In this document: piece by piece, positions 52,293 to 61,051 of the stretch
Position numbering within the stretch: the stretch's first letter is position 1
Layout: each line of letters begins with the position of its first letter
NCBI GenBank assembly: GCA_963744575.1
Contig: CAVUUF010000016.1
Span: forward strand, 186,001-250,000
Reading direction: 5' to 3'
DNA: 64,000 nt
Source of the DNA: Palsa-504 sp963744575
GTDB lineage: Bacteria; Actinomycetota; Actinomycetes; Streptosporangiales; Streptosporangiaceae
Translations under genes and position numbers: made by a program
Notes under the pieces: generated by a model
Seen by the model: the letters and a program-made list of their open reading frames with translations, nothing else
Databases searched by the model: none
What the model was told of the DNA's origin: nothing

Positions 52293-53420
52293 GTGACTTC
52301 TTCGCCAGTGACCAGAACGCAAGACGGGGCGGCCAGGACCGCCGTCGAGGTCCGGATGGAGGGCCTGAGCCGCCACTACGGCCCGGTCGTCGCGCTCGAC
52401 CGGCTCGACCTGACCGTGCACCCGGGCGAGCTCGTCGCCCTTCTCGGCCCGTCGGGCTGCGGCAAGACCACGACGCTGCGCCTGCTCGCGGGGCTCGAGG
52501 ACACCGACAGCGGCCGGGTCTTCGTCGGCGGCAAGGACATCACCCGCGTCCCGGCGAACAAGCGGGACATGGGGATGGTGTTCCAGGCCTACTCGCTGTT
52601 CCCGCACATGACAGCGCGGCAGAACGTGGCCTTCGGGCTGCGGCTGCGCCGGATCGGTGCGGCACGGCGGGACAAGCGGGCGATGGAGATGCTCAACCTG
52701 GTCGGACTGTCCACCCAGGCGGACCGGTACCCGCACCAGGTCTCCGGCGGCCAGCAGCAGCGGATCGCGCTGGCCCGCGCCCTGGCCATCGAGCCGCAGG
52801 TGCTGCTCCTCGACGAGCCGCTGTCGGCGCTGGACGCCAAGGTCCGGGCCCAGCTGCGGGACCAGATCCGCCGGATCCAGCTCGAGGTGGGCATCACCAC
52901 GCTGTTCGTCACGCACGACCAGGAAGAAGCGCTGGCCATCGCGGACCGGGTCGGGGTCATGAAGGACGGCCGGCTCGAGCAGCTCGCATCGCCCACCGAG
53001 GTCTACTCGCGCCCCGCCACGCCGTTCGTGGCCGAGTTCGTCGGCCTCACCAACCGCCTTTCCGGTGAAGTCCGGGCCGGGCAGGTCACCGTCCGCGGCT
53101 GCACCCTGCCGCTGGTCGACCAGGCCACGCCCGACGGCGAGGTGGTGGCGCTGGTGCGCCCGGAGGCGGTGACGCTGGCCTCGCAGGCCGTCCCGGAGTC
53201 CGGCCCGCTCGTCGGCACGGTGATCGCCGTCACCTTCCTCGGCGCGACCAGCCGGGTCACGGTCGACCTCGGCGATACCACGATCATGGCCCAGCTCACG
53301 ACCGCGGACGCCGCCGCGCTGCCCGCCGGCAGCCGCGTCGCCCTGGCGATCCGGCCCGATCCCGTGCTCGTGTCGGCCAGCTCAGAACCGGCCGTCGGCG
53401 CCGCCGAGGAAGAAGCGTGA
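52293..53420 (+). CDS. ABC importer ATPase (PotA/FbpC type)
   Basis: GTG 52293 follows GAGG. The 375-residue protein has Walker A LLGPSGCGKTTTLRLLAG, Q-loop VFQAYSLFPHMTARQN, signature VSGGQQQRIALARALA, Walker B VLLLDEPLSALDAK and the H-loop LFVTHDQEEALAIAD. A C-terminal TOBE-type regulatory domain (LVRPEAVTLASQAV, VIAVTFLGATSRVTVDLG) is present, as in spermidine/iron/phosphonate importers. Its stop overlaps the phosphoesterase start by 4 bp (GTGA), tying the two together. Confidence 0.96.
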   Translation: MTSSPVTRTQDGAARTAVEVRMEGLSRHYGPVVALDRLDLTVHPGELVALLGPSGCGKTTTLRLLAGLEDTDSGRVFVGGKDITRVPANKRDMGMVFQAYSLFPHMTARQNVAFGLRLRRIGAARRDKRAMEMLNLVGLSTQADRYPHQVSGGQQQRIALARALAIEPQVLLLDEPLSALDAKVRAQLRDQIRRIQLEVGITTLFVTHDQEEALAIADRVGVMKDGRLEQLASPTEVYSRPATPFVAEFVGLTNRLSGEVRAGQVTVRGCTLPLVDQATPDGEVVALVRPEAVTLASQAVPESGPLVGTVIAVTFLGATSRVTVDLGDTTIMAQLTTADAAALPAGSRVALAIRPDPVLVSASSEPAVGAAEEEA

Positions 53421-55084
53421 GCGGAGCGCACCACGGGCACCCGCCGCTGACCATGCACCGCCGCCTCGGTCACGGCGCCGTGCTCCGCAGCGGCCAGTCC
53501 GGGTCCTACCGGGCCATCGAGATCGGCGCGGGCGAGGCGCATCTCATCCGCGATGACCTTGGCGCCGGCCGCTTTGCCGAGGGCGACGGCCGCCCGGGCC
53601 GGCCGCTGCTCTGCCTGGTGCACGTCACCGATCTGCAGCTGGCCGACGTCCAGTCGCCGACCCGGTTCGAGTTCCTCAACGCCCGTTTCGCGGACCGCCG
53701 GTATGCCGGGATCATTCCGGTGCAGCGCCCCCAGGAGGCGCTCACGGTGCACGCCGTCGACGCCACCATCCGCACGATCGGCGCGGTGCGCGGACCGGCC
53801 ACCGGGCTGCGGCCGCACCTGGCGGTCACGACCGGCGACGCCATCGACAACGCGCAGTGGAACGAGCTGCAGTCGTTTCTCGCGCTGTTCGACGGCGGCC
53901 TGGTGTCACCGGATTCTGGCGGCCCGGATTACGAGGGAGTGCAGGCGACGCACTGGCCGGGTGACGTCTTCTGGCGGCCGGACGGACCGGGTGCCGCGGG
54001 GCCGGACCTCTTCCGCCGTGAGTTCGGCTTCCCGCACCACCCGGGCCTGCTGCAGCGGGCGCTGCGTGAGTTCACCGCCGCCGGGCTGAGCCTCCCCTGG
54101 TTGTCCTGCTTCGGCAATCACGAGGCGCTCAACCAGGGCGTCGGCACTCAGACGCTGGCCCTGGCCGCCGCGCTGACCGGCGGCAAGAAGCCGACCGAGC
54201 TGCCCGATCACTTCGATCACGACCGGGCGCTCAAGGAGTTCGCCGAGCGTCCCGAGGCGTTCATGGCCGGCCCGTATCGCCAGGTCACCCCCGACCCCTT
54301 CCGCAGGCCGATCACCAGGCGGGACTTCGTCGACGCGCATCTGCGGGCCGGCTCGAGGCCGTTCGGGCACGGGTTCACCGAACGGAACCGGCTGGACGGC
54401 ACGGCCTACTACGTCCACGACACGCCCGCGGCCCGGTTCCTCGCGCTCGACACCAACTGCATGGCCGGCGGCGCATCCGGGTGCCTGGACAGCAAGCAGG
54501 CGCGGTGGCTGGAAAGCCGTCTGGCCGAGGTGCACTCGGCCTACCGCGGACCCGACGGCGAAGAGGTCCGGACCGGCCACGACGACCGGCTGGCGATCGT
54601 GTTCTCTCACCACGGCACCGGCACGCTGGACAACACCCGCGGCCGCCACGCGGGACCGGACGGTGAGCCGTTGCTCGGCGCCGGCCTGGCGGCCCTGCTG
54701 CACCGGTTCCCCAACGTCGTCCTGTGGCTGAACGGGCATACCCACACCAGCGCGATCCGCCCGCACCCCGATCCCGCCGACCCGGCGCGCGGGTTCTGGG
54801 AGGTGACCACCTGCGCGGTGGTGGACTGGCCCTGCCAGACCCGGGTGGTCGAAGTGCTCGACCACGGCGAGTACCTGTCCATCGTGACCACCATGGTGGA
54901 TCACGACACGCCGCTGGCGCCGTCCCCGTCGCTGGGAACCTCGGATGACCTCGCCGCGCTGCACCGCGAGCTCGCGGCCAACGTACCCTGGGACATCGGG
55001 GCCCTGGCTGGCACCCCCGCGGACCGGAACGCGGAGCTGCGCGTCGTCCCGGCCTTCCCGCTCAAGCGGCTGCCCGGAGCTTGA
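53417..55084 (+). CDS. TIGR03767-type metallophosphoesterase
   Basis: GTG 53417 overlaps the ATPase stop. The 555-residue protein has calcineurin-type metal sites in order: LVHVTDLQLADVQ, TTGDAIDNAQWNEL, LSCFGNHEALNQG, VFSHHGTGTL and LWLNGHTHTSA. The long insert between them is usual for the TIGR03767 actinobacterial group. No signal peptide or Tat motif is clear, so it probably acts in the cytoplasm on the imported compound. It ends inside the 3' end of the convergent phosphatase gene (23-bp overlap). Confidence 0.88.
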   Translation: MSGAHHGHPPLTMHRRLGHGAVLRSGQSGSYRAIEIGAGEAHLIRDDLGAGRFAEGDGRPGRPLLCLVHVTDLQLADVQSPTRFEFLNARFADRRYAGIIPVQRPQEALTVHAVDATIRTIGAVRGPATGLRPHLAVTTGDAIDNAQWNELQSFLALFDGGLVSPDSGGPDYEGVQATHWPGDVFWRPDGPGAAGPDLFRREFGFPHHPGLLQRALREFTAAGLSLPWLSCFGNHEALNQGVGTQTLALAAALTGGKKPTELPDHFDHDRALKEFAERPEAFMAGPYRQVTPDPFRRPITRRDFVDAHLRAGSRPFGHGFTERNRLDGTAYYVHDTPAARFLALDTNCMAGGASGCLDSKQARWLESRLAEVHSAYRGPDGEEVRTGHDDRLAIVFSHHGTGTLDNTRGRHAGPDGEPLLGAGLAALLHRFPNVVLWLNGHTHTSAIRPHPDPADPARGFWEVTTCAVVDWPCQTRVVEVLDHGEYLSIVTTMVDHDTPLAPSPSLGTSDDLAALHRELAANVPWDIGALAGTPADRNAELRVVPAFPLKRLPGA

Positions 55085-55838
55085 CCCGCAGCGCGCGCAG
55101 GTCGTCGTCGCTGAAGCCGTGCCCGGTCAGCCACGCCGCGACCCCGCCGTACCGCGCGTCCATCTGCTCGAGGAACGCGGCCATCGTTTCGGGCCGCGGC
55201 CGGTGCAGGTCGGCGGGTTTGCTGTTGATGTCACGGGCGTAGAGCCCAGACCTGCGCAGCCGAGCCATGATGGCCTCGGTGCGCTCCCCCGTGGCGGCGT
55301 AGTCGGCCACCACGGCCTGCGCGGGCACGCCCGCCAGGGAAAGCGCGAGCGCCACCACCACGCCGGTCCTGTCCTTGCCCGCCGCACAGTGGACCAGCGC
55401 CGCGCCCTCGGCGCGCGCGACGCTGCACAGTGCCCCCGCCACCTGATCCGGGCGGTCTTCCAGGTAGCCCAGGTAGTGACCGCAGACCGGATCACGCGGG
55501 TACCTGAACTTGTCCTGCCGGTCCCTGGCCAGCAGCGCGTCGGCGATCACGTCGGTGTTCGAGCCCACTTCGGGCAGTACCGGGTGATGGGCGTGCCGCA
55601 CGCCCGCGACGCCGTCCAGCGGCGCCGGCCCCTCGGCGGCCAGCTCGTTGGAGCTGCGCAAATCCACGATCGTGGTCACGCCGATGTCGCGTACCAGCTT
55701 GGTGACGTCGGCAGGCGACAGGTCCTGCAGGTTGTCCGCGCGCAGCAGCCTGGCCCGCGCGGTCTTCTGGCCGTCCTCGGTGGGCAGCTCACCCAGGTCG
55801 CGGACGTTCACCGCACCCTCGAGTTCAATCCAGGTCAT
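55062..55838 (-). CDS. tyrosine-protein phosphatase-like (Y_phosphatase3 type)
   Basis: The 258-residue protein begins MTWIELEGAVNVRDLGELPT, the N-terminal RDLG box of this family, and carries the active site HCAAGKDRTG (Cys nucleophile, Arg at +6). TTIVDLRSSNELAAEG supplies the conserved Asp/Arg region. It is soluble. Homologues include PtpB-type phosphatases acting on phosphoproteins or phosphoinositides. Although convergent with the importer operon, it overlaps it by 23 bp, and with the metallophosphoesterase it suggests shared phosphate-ester metabolism. Confidence 0.92.
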   Translation of the reverse strand: MTWIELEGAVNVRDLGELPTEDGQKTARARLLRADNLQDLSPADVTKLVRDIGVTTIVDLRSSNELAAEGPAPLDGVAGVRHAHHPVLPEVGSNTDVIADALLARDRQDKFRYPRDPVCGHYLGYLEDRPDQVAGALCSVARAEGAALVHCAAGKDRTGVVVALALSLAGVPAQAVVADYAATGERTEAIMARLRRSGLYARDINSKPADLHRPRPETMAAFLEQMDARYGGVAAWLTGHGFSDDDLRALRVKLRAAA

Positions 55839-56031
55839 GACAACACCTTCCCAGACCCGGGTGAGTGGCTTCCCACCCGGTCAACCTGGGGCATACTTGA
55901 GGCAACCATGACGCCGCCCAGACCCCTGCGGCCCGCCGCAAGGTCGATGCTGACCCCGCAACTTCCCCGCTAGCGGCAGGAAGAGGCCCCCTGGCAGCAG
56001 CCGGCTGAAGCCCGTTTGCTGCTGCTGCTGA

Positions 56032-56415
56032 GTGGGAGTCCTCATGACGTGGCCCTGTTTCTTTCCCGCCCCGCCGACCCCGCCGTCCCGTACCGGGCCG
56101 CGGGACGGCCGGATCACGGTCCATGTGGAGTCCGACCGGGAGACCACCACGATCTTCGTCCGGGGCGAGCTCGACCTGGTGACGATGCCGGTCCTCGCCG
56201 AGCAGCTCGCGCGCGTATCCCGGGGTCAGCCCGGACGGCTCGTCTTCGACCTGGCCGGGACGCACTTCATGGACTGCGGTTCGGCGCGGCTGATCGCCCG
56301 GGCCGGGCGATGGCTGCCCGCTGGCCAGCAGCCGGTCATCCGCCATCCGCGGGCCGGCATCCGCCGGATCCTCGAGCTCACCGGCCTTGACGGCTGCTGC
56401 GAGATAGAAGAGTGA
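56032..56415 (+). CDS. STAS-domain anti-sigma-factor antagonist-like protein
   Basis: GTG 56032 or ATG 56044 is the start. The domain reads ITVHVESDRETTTIFVRGEL DLVTMPVLAEQLA and LVFDLAGTHFMDCGSARLIA, the SpoIIAA-like fold. The site usually bearing the phosphorylated Ser (D-S-S/G) is DCGSA here, so the Ser is shifted by two. It ends GLDGCCEIEE. The GAF-ANTAR gene follows 73 bp later. No anti-sigma kinase gene is nearby. Such proteins take part in sigma-factor partner switching or sense light/stress signals. Confidence 0.85.
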   Translation: MGVLMTWPCFFPAPPTPPSRTGPRDGRITVHVESDRETTTIFVRGELDLVTMPVLAEQLARVSRGQPGRLVFDLAGTHFMDCGSARLIARAGRWLPAGQQPVIRHPRAGIRRILELTGLDGCCEIEE

Positions 56416-56488
56416 GTCGCGGGTAGTATCCGGGCCTGGCGCTTCGCGTAAGCCTCGCGCGCAAGCCAGGGAACAGTCGGGAGCGGAC

Positions 56489-57223
56489 ATGAGCGTCTCG
56501 ATGCACGATGTGCGCCATGCACTGAACGAACTCGGCAAGCTGCGCTTCGGCGAGATGCGGGTCGAGGATGCGATGCACCACATCGTCCAGACCACGCACA
56601 CCATCTTCGCGGTGGACGGCGCCGGCCTGATGCTGGCCGACGTCGACCATCACCTGCTGAACGCCGCGGTATCGGACGATCGGATGAGGCATCTGGAGGA
56701 ACTGCAGATCCGCCACCGGGAAGGCCCGTGCATCGCCGCCTTCGAGGACAAGGAACTGGTCCGGGCCGAGGACCTGGCGCAGGAGGAACGGTGGCCGTCG
56801 TTCAGCAAGCACGCGGTCGCCCGCGGCGTCCGGGCCGTGCTGGCCAGCCCCATCCCCTACAACCAGGATGCGGTGGGCGTGGTGGCGGTGCTGTCCGAAG
56901 AACGCCGCCCCTGGTCAGCCGAGGTGGAGCTCGCGCTGCTCGCGTTCACCGACCTGGCCGCGCTGCTCATCGCCACCATGCTGGCTGGCGAGCGGCAGAC
57001 CGAACTGGCCGCCCAGCTGCAGGGGGCGCTGAATTCGCGGGCCATCATCGAGCAGGCCAAGGGCGTGCTCATCGGCCAGCAGGGCATCTCCGCGCACGCC
57101 GCCTACGCGCAGCTCAGGGCACAGGCGCGGGCCGAACGCCGCAAGCTCGCGATCGTCTCGGCTGAGCTGGTGCGCAACGCCACCCGGGCCGGCCGCAGCG
57201 AGCAGATGATCGGTGAAGATTGA
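56489..57223 (+). CDS. GAF and ANTAR domain transcription antiterminator
   Basis: The 244-residue protein has an N-terminal GAF domain (AVDGAGLMLADVDHHLLNAA, GPCIAAFEDKELVRAEDLA, VRAVLASPIPYNQDAVGVVA VLS) and a C-terminal ANTAR three-helix bundle (ALNSRAIIEQAKGVLIGQQG, AYAQLRAQARAERRKLAIVS). ANTAR binds paired RNA hairpins to prevent termination; GAF binds a small ligand or is signal-responsive. Members are common in actinobacteria. RNA targets are not identified; the STAS gene is just upstream and may act in the same stress response. Confidence 0.92.
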   Translation: MSVSMHDVRHALNELGKLRFGEMRVEDAMHHIVQTTHTIFAVDGAGLMLADVDHHLLNAAVSDDRMRHLEELQIRHREGPCIAAFEDKELVRAEDLAQEERWPSFSKHAVARGVRAVLASPIPYNQDAVGVVAVLSEERRPWSAEVELALLAFTDLAALLIATMLAGERQTELAAQLQGALNSRAIIEQAKGVLIGQQGISAHAAYAQLRAQARAERRKLAIVSAELVRNATRAGRSEQMIGED

Positions 57224-57410
57224 CCGGCGCGGCAGGTTTGGCGGGCGCGATGCGCGGCAGTAAGAGCTGCAGCGTCACGACGCCGCCCAGAAACTTGCGG
57301 CTGCCTGTCACGCCGGTGCCTGTTATCGCGGCTTCGGTATCGCACCGGACCGCCTTCTTGACAGCATCTGGCTAAATTCCCGAATCCGCTTTGCCCGGCT
57401 AGGAGAGATC

Positions 57411-57566
57411 ATGATTGCCATCGGAATTATCCTGCTTATTATCGGCTTTCTCACCGGTATCGCAATCCTCTGGACGATCGGAATCATCGTCCTCGTACTC
57501 GGGCTCATTGCCCTGCTGCTCGGAATGACGGGTCACGCCGTCGGCGGCCGACGGCACTACTGGTAA
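57411..57566 (+). CDS. DUF6131-like small membrane protein, 51 aa
   Basis: ATG 57411 has AGGAGAG upstream (57401-57407). The sequence is two hydrophobic helices, MIAIGIILLIIGFLTGIAIL and GIIVLVLGLIALLLGMTG, ending HAVGGRRHYW. This is the pattern of the short DUF6131 family found throughout actinobacteria, function unknown. It is less GC-rich at ATT/ATC codons than its surroundings. Confidence 0.8.
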   Translation: MIAIGIILLIIGFLTGIAILWTIGIIVLVLGLIALLLGMTGHAVGGRRHYW

Positions 57567-57608
57567 GCCAGTCGCGATCCGAGGACCCGGTAGCGCGAGT
57601 ACGAGGCG

Positions 57609-57776
57609 CTAGCGGCGCCGGACCCAGGCGCTCCCGATACCGGCCTGGTGCAGCGCCAGGCAGGCCAGCCCGAGAAGCAGCAAACCGGTTACAGAAAACC
57701 ACGCGCTGGTGATGGTGCCGGTGGCATTGATAATCCAGGCGATGGCGAACAGTATCGCCGCGATGATGGCAAGCAT
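57609..57776 (-). CDS. small membrane protein, 55 aa
   Basis: From ATG 57776 (57800 would add eight residues): MLAIIAAILFAIAWIINATG, then two-helix pattern with SVTGLLLLGLACLALHQAGI and ending GSAWVRRR. Similar short proteins are frequent in actinobacteria; function unknown. It is convergent with the 51-residue gene and divergent from the DUF1206 gene. Confidence 0.65.
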   Translation of the reverse strand: MLAIIAAILFAIAWIINATGTITSAWFSVTGLLLLGLACLALHQAGIGSAWVRRR

Positions 57777-57916
57777 GTCCTGCTGCTTCCCCTGCCGCAC
57801 CGGAATAATCGGCTCGCGAGAACCTCGGAAAAACGGGCCCGGCCGGATTCCTCTCGCATGTTGCTTCCTCCCCGGGGAAGTATCCCGGCGTTATCATCCG
57901 AGGAGAGGAGCCCGCG

Positions 57917-58762
57917 TTGGCGACCTGGACTGCCCGGCATCGGGCCGGCCGAACCGTCAGATCCACCGGCCGGCGCGCCGCGAACAGCGCCGGCCTGCGG
58001 TGGCTGGCCCGGGCCGGACTGGTGGCGCGTGGCGTCATCTATGTCATCATCGGCTGGATCGCCGTCGAGGTGGCCTTCCACCACTCCAGCCAGCAGGCGG
58101 ACAAGACCGGCGCCCTGCACGCCATCGGCGCTACACCGGTCGGCGGCATCCTGCTGTGGCTGCTGGTCATCGGCTTCGCCGGCCTGGCGCTGTGGCGGCT
58201 GACCGAGGCCGCATACGGCTCGCCTGGCTCCGGCGGGCAGAAGACGGGCAAGAGGCTCGCCGCGCTCGGCCGGGCGGTCGTGTACGGCGTCATCGCCTAC
58301 GGCGTCTTGAGGTATGCGCTGGGTGCGGGTGGCCCGCAGTCCAGCGATAAGGAGTCGGTCGACCTGACCGGCACCTTGCTGAAGTATCCGGGCGGCAAGT
58401 TCCTGGTGATCGTAATCGGCCTGGCCCTCATCGGCGGCGGCATCTACCTGGCCTACCAGGCCTGGCAAGAGAAGTTCCGCCGCGACCTCGCACTCGCGCA
58501 GATGCGGGCGGGCACCCGCCGCATCGTGGAGTGGCTCGGCAAGTTCGGCGGCGTGGCCCGCGGCGCCGTCTTCGTTACCGCCGGCATCTTCCTGGTCATA
58601 GCCGCGGTCGAAGCCAAGCCGCAGCAGGCCAAGGGGGTCGACTCCGCGCTCCGGGCGCTGGCGTCGACTCCGCTCGGGCCGTGGCTCCTGGTCGTGGTGG
58701 CCATCGGGCTGGTCATATTCGGCCTCTTCTCCTGCTGCCAGGCCAGGTGGCAGCGCCTCTAG
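57917..58762 (+). CDS. DUF1206 membrane protein
   Basis: TTG 57917 has AGGAGAGGAG (57901-57910) upstream. The 281-residue protein has six membrane helices in three repeated pairs: LARAGLVARGVIYVIIGWIA, LLWLLVIGFAGLALWRLTEA, ALGRAVVYGVIAYGVLRYAL, FLVIVIGLALIGGGIYLAYQ, FGGVARGAVFVTAGIFLVIA and PLGPWLLVVVAIGLVIFGLF. The G.xARG(V/A)(I/V)(Y/F) start of each pair is the DUF1206 signature. The family occurs in actinobacteria and proteobacteria without a proven role. It ends CCQARWQRL. Confidence 0.9.
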   Translation: MATWTARHRAGRTVRSTGRRAANSAGLRWLARAGLVARGVIYVIIGWIAVEVAFHHSSQQADKTGALHAIGATPVGGILLWLLVIGFAGLALWRLTEAAYGSPGSGGQKTGKRLAALGRAVVYGVIAYGVLRYALGAGGPQSSDKESVDLTGTLLKYPGGKFLVIVIGLALIGGGIYLAYQAWQEKFRRDLALAQMRAGTRRIVEWLGKFGGVARGAVFVTAGIFLVIAAVEAKPQQAKGVDSALRALASTPLGPWLLVVVAIGLVIFGLFSCCQARWQRL

Positions 58763-58795
58763 CCATCCGGTTCCGGCCCCTCCAGGCCTCACCGG

Positions 58796-59024
58796 TCATT
58801 TGGTGGTGACCAGGCCCAGGACCACCATCTTGCCCGCGGGCACGAACCGCAGCGGCTCGAAGCCGCCGGAGCGCTCGTCGTCGTACTCCAGGAAGAACCC
58901 GTCCACGTCCAGCCCGGAGAACAGCGCCGTTCATCTCGGCCAGCACCTTGGCGAAGTGGGCGTCCCGCAGCACCGGCGGTCGCTCCCCGGCCCGCGGTGA
59001 CACCAGCACGGCGCGCCTGATCAT
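58796..59024 (-). pseudogene. C-terminal relic of a MetE-type methyltransferase
   Basis: The last 44 residues read ALFSGLDVDGFFLEYDDERS, GGFEPLRFVPAGKMVVLGLV, TTK and stop (58796-58798), typical for methionine-synthase-II-like proteins. Upstream the frame changes at about 58925 (VLRDAHFAKVLAEMNG in another frame). The rest of the gene is missing. Confidence 0.55.
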
Positions 59025-59040
59025 CTCCTTGACGAAGGAG
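59025..59040. repeat. small hairpin
   Basis: CTCCTT (59025-59030) pairs with AAGGAG (59035-59040) around GACG, in the untranslated stretch before the molybdate operon. Confidence 0.4.
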
Positions 59041-59153
59041 AGGTTATCGCCACACGCTGCCGGGCTTCGCGCTGGCGCCTGTCACCAAACTGATGTCTGG
59101 ATTCCTTGCGTCACGCAACTATCGATGGCAAGGTTCGAGGAATGATGCCTGCC

Positions 59154-59240
59154 TGTCTTCGCCAGGAGGCTGCCGACCTTCCTGGCGGCAGCACCGGCAT
59201 CGTGCGCCGCTGGATGGGCCGGGCCGGTCCGGGGCGACCA
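59154..59240 (+). pseudogene. possible relic of a helix-turn-helix molybdate regulator
   Basis: The frame PACLRQEAADLPGGSTGIVR RWMGRAG resembles the excisionase-like helix-turn-helix (EAADLLGVSxxTVRRW) that heads HTH-TOBE molybdate-binding regulators, often located just before modA. The TOBE part is absent and the turn is degraded (PGGS). Weak identification. Confidence 0.35.
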
Positions 59241-59363
59241 CCGATGCTTCTGGGCGAGCCGCCGCGGGCAAGGTGGCGCTCGCCTGGTGGTCACCGCCGG
59301 CGACTCCGCTGAGATCCCGGGACCAGCTGATCTCGTCCGCGACGATTCAACCAAGGAGTTAAC

Positions 59364-60173
59364 ATGCGCCGTTTCGCCCTCACCATGGTCGCGCTGGCGG
59401 CAATCGCCGTCGCGGGCTGCTCGAGCAGCAGTTCCTCGAGCACGGCCTCAAGTGCGACCAGTTCATCCGCGCCGGCTGCCAGCAGCAGTCCGGCTGCGCA
59501 GACCGGGACGATAACCGTCTTCGCCGCAGCATCGCTGATGGGGACCTTTACCCAGCTCGGAAAGCAATTCGAGGCCGCCCACTCCGGGGACACGGTGAAG
59601 TTCAGCTTCGGGGCGAGTTCCACCCTGGCGACCCAGATCACCAATGGCGCGCCGGCCGACGTGTTCGCCTCGGCGGCCCCGAAGAACATGGACACGGTGG
59701 TCAGCGCAGGCGATGCGTCCAGCCCGCAGGATTTCGCCAAGAACACCGCGGAAGTCGCCGTGCCCCCGAGTAACCCCGGGAAGGTCACATCCGTGAACGA
59801 CCTGGCGAAGTCGTCGGTCAAGGTGGCATTGTGCCAGCCGCAGGTGCCGTGCGGGGTCGTGGCGGCGGAGGTATTCAAGAACGCCGGGATCAAGGTCAAG
59901 CCGGTCACGCTCCAGCCCGACGTGAAGTCGGTCCTGACGCAGGTCGAACTCGGCAACGTCGACGCGGGCGTGGTGTACGTGACCGACGTGATGGCGGCCG
60001 GCGCCAAGGTCAAGGGCGTGACCATCTCGGCCAGCCAGAACGCCTCGACGCTCTACCCGATCGCTACGATCAGCAGCAGCAAGGAAAAGGCAATCGCTCA
60101 GGCTTTCGTCGCCTACGTGCTGTCACCTACGGGCCAGCAGGTGCTGAGCGCCGCGGGGTTCGAGAAACCCTGA
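59364..60173 (+). CDS. modA: molybdate ABC importer, substrate-binding lipoprotein
   Basis: ATG 59364 follows AAGGAG (59353-59358). The signal MRRFALTMVALAAIAVAGCS is a lipoprotein signal (VAGC). A Ser/Ala-rich linker leads to the oxyanion-binding domain: ITVFAAASLMGTFTQLGKQF, FSFGASSTLATQITNGAPAD, VKVALCQPQVPCGVVAAEVF and DAGVVYVTDVMAAG. The ASL, ASST and CQPQVPCG blocks are those of ModA proteins that bind molybdate or tungstate. First gene of modABC. Confidence 0.95.
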   Translation: MRRFALTMVALAAIAVAGCSSSSSSSTASSATSSSAPAASSSPAAQTGTITVFAAASLMGTFTQLGKQFEAAHSGDTVKFSFGASSTLATQITNGAPADVFASAAPKNMDTVVSAGDASSPQDFAKNTAEVAVPPSNPGKVTSVNDLAKSSVKVALCQPQVPCGVVAAEVFKNAGIKVKPVTLQPDVKSVLTQVELGNVDAGVVYVTDVMAAGAKVKGVTISASQNASTLYPIATISSSKEKAIAQAFVAYVLSPTGQQVLSAAGFEKP

Positions 60174-60193
60174 GCCAGTTATCCGGAGCTGCC

Positions 60194-61051
60194 ATGGTGA
60201 CCCGCGCCGCCTCCCGCCTGACAGCCCGCGAGCGCGCGAGGCGGGCCGCGCGGGGCGGTGCTTCCCGGTCGGTGCCGGCGCCGTTGCTTGCGCCGGCGCT
60301 GATTGCCGTGCTCTTCCTGGTCCTGCCGCTGGCCGGGCTGCTGATCCGGGCCCCCTGGGGCAGGCTTGCCGCGGCGCTGAGCGGGTCCGACGCTACCCAG
60401 GCCCTGGTGCTCTCGCTCTGGACCGCGACCGTGAGCACGGCCATCGCCATGGTCATCGGGGTGCCGTTGGCGTGGGTGCTGGCCCGGAGCAGCTTCCCGG
60501 GACAGCGGCTCCTTCGCGCGCTGGTGACCTTGCCGCTCGTCCTCCCGCCCGTGGTCGGCGGGGTGGCGCTGCTGCTGGCGTTCGGGCGGACCGGGTTCGC
60601 CGGACGCTATCTGGACTCCTGGTTCGGGCTGACGATCCCGTTCACGCCGCTGGCCGTGGTCATGGCGGAGACATTCGTCGCCATGCCCTTCCTGGTCATT
60701 ACCGTCGAGGGAGCCCTGCGATCCGCGGATCAGGGCTTCGAGGAAGCGGCGGCCACGCTGGGCGCGCGGCGGATGATGGTGTTCCGCCGGATCACGGTGC
60801 CCATGATCGCACCCTCGCTGGGGGCGGGTGCGGTGTTGTGCTGGGCGCGGGCGCTGGGCGAATTCGGGGCGACGATCACCTTCGCCGGGAGTTTCCCCGG
60901 CCAGACGGAGACCATGCCCATCGCGGTGTACTACGCGCTCGAGAATGACCCGGACGCGGCGATCGCGCTCAGCCTCGTGCTGCTGCTGGTTTCCGTCATC
61001 GTGCTGGTATCGCTGCGCGATCGCTGGCTGCGGGGCGGCTCGCCGCTATGA
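60194..61051 (+). CDS. modB: molybdate ABC importer, permease
   Basis: ATG 60194 (GGAG at 60184-60187) gives 285 residues, 20 bp after modA. About six helices are seen: LAPALIAVLFLVLPLAGLLI, TATVSTAIAMVIGVPLAWVL, LVTLPLVLPPVVGGVALLLA, PLAVVMAETFVAMPFLVITV, the EAA loop FEEAAATLGARRMMVFRRIT VPM, and ALSLVLLLVSVIVLVSL. The LPPVVGG and GEFGATI motifs are typical for ModB. Its stop overlaps the modC start (ATGA 61048-61051). Confidence 0.95.
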   Translation: MVTRAASRLTARERARRAARGGASRSVPAPLLAPALIAVLFLVLPLAGLLIRAPWGRLAAALSGSDATQALVLSLWTATVSTAIAMVIGVPLAWVLARSSFPGQRLLRALVTLPLVLPPVVGGVALLLAFGRTGFAGRYLDSWFGLTIPFTPLAVVMAETFVAMPFLVITVEGALRSADQGFEEAAATLGARRMMVFRRITVPMIAPSLGAGAVLCWARALGEFGATITFAGSFPGQTETMPIAVYYALENDPDAAIALSLVLLLVSVIVLVSLRDRWLRGGSPL

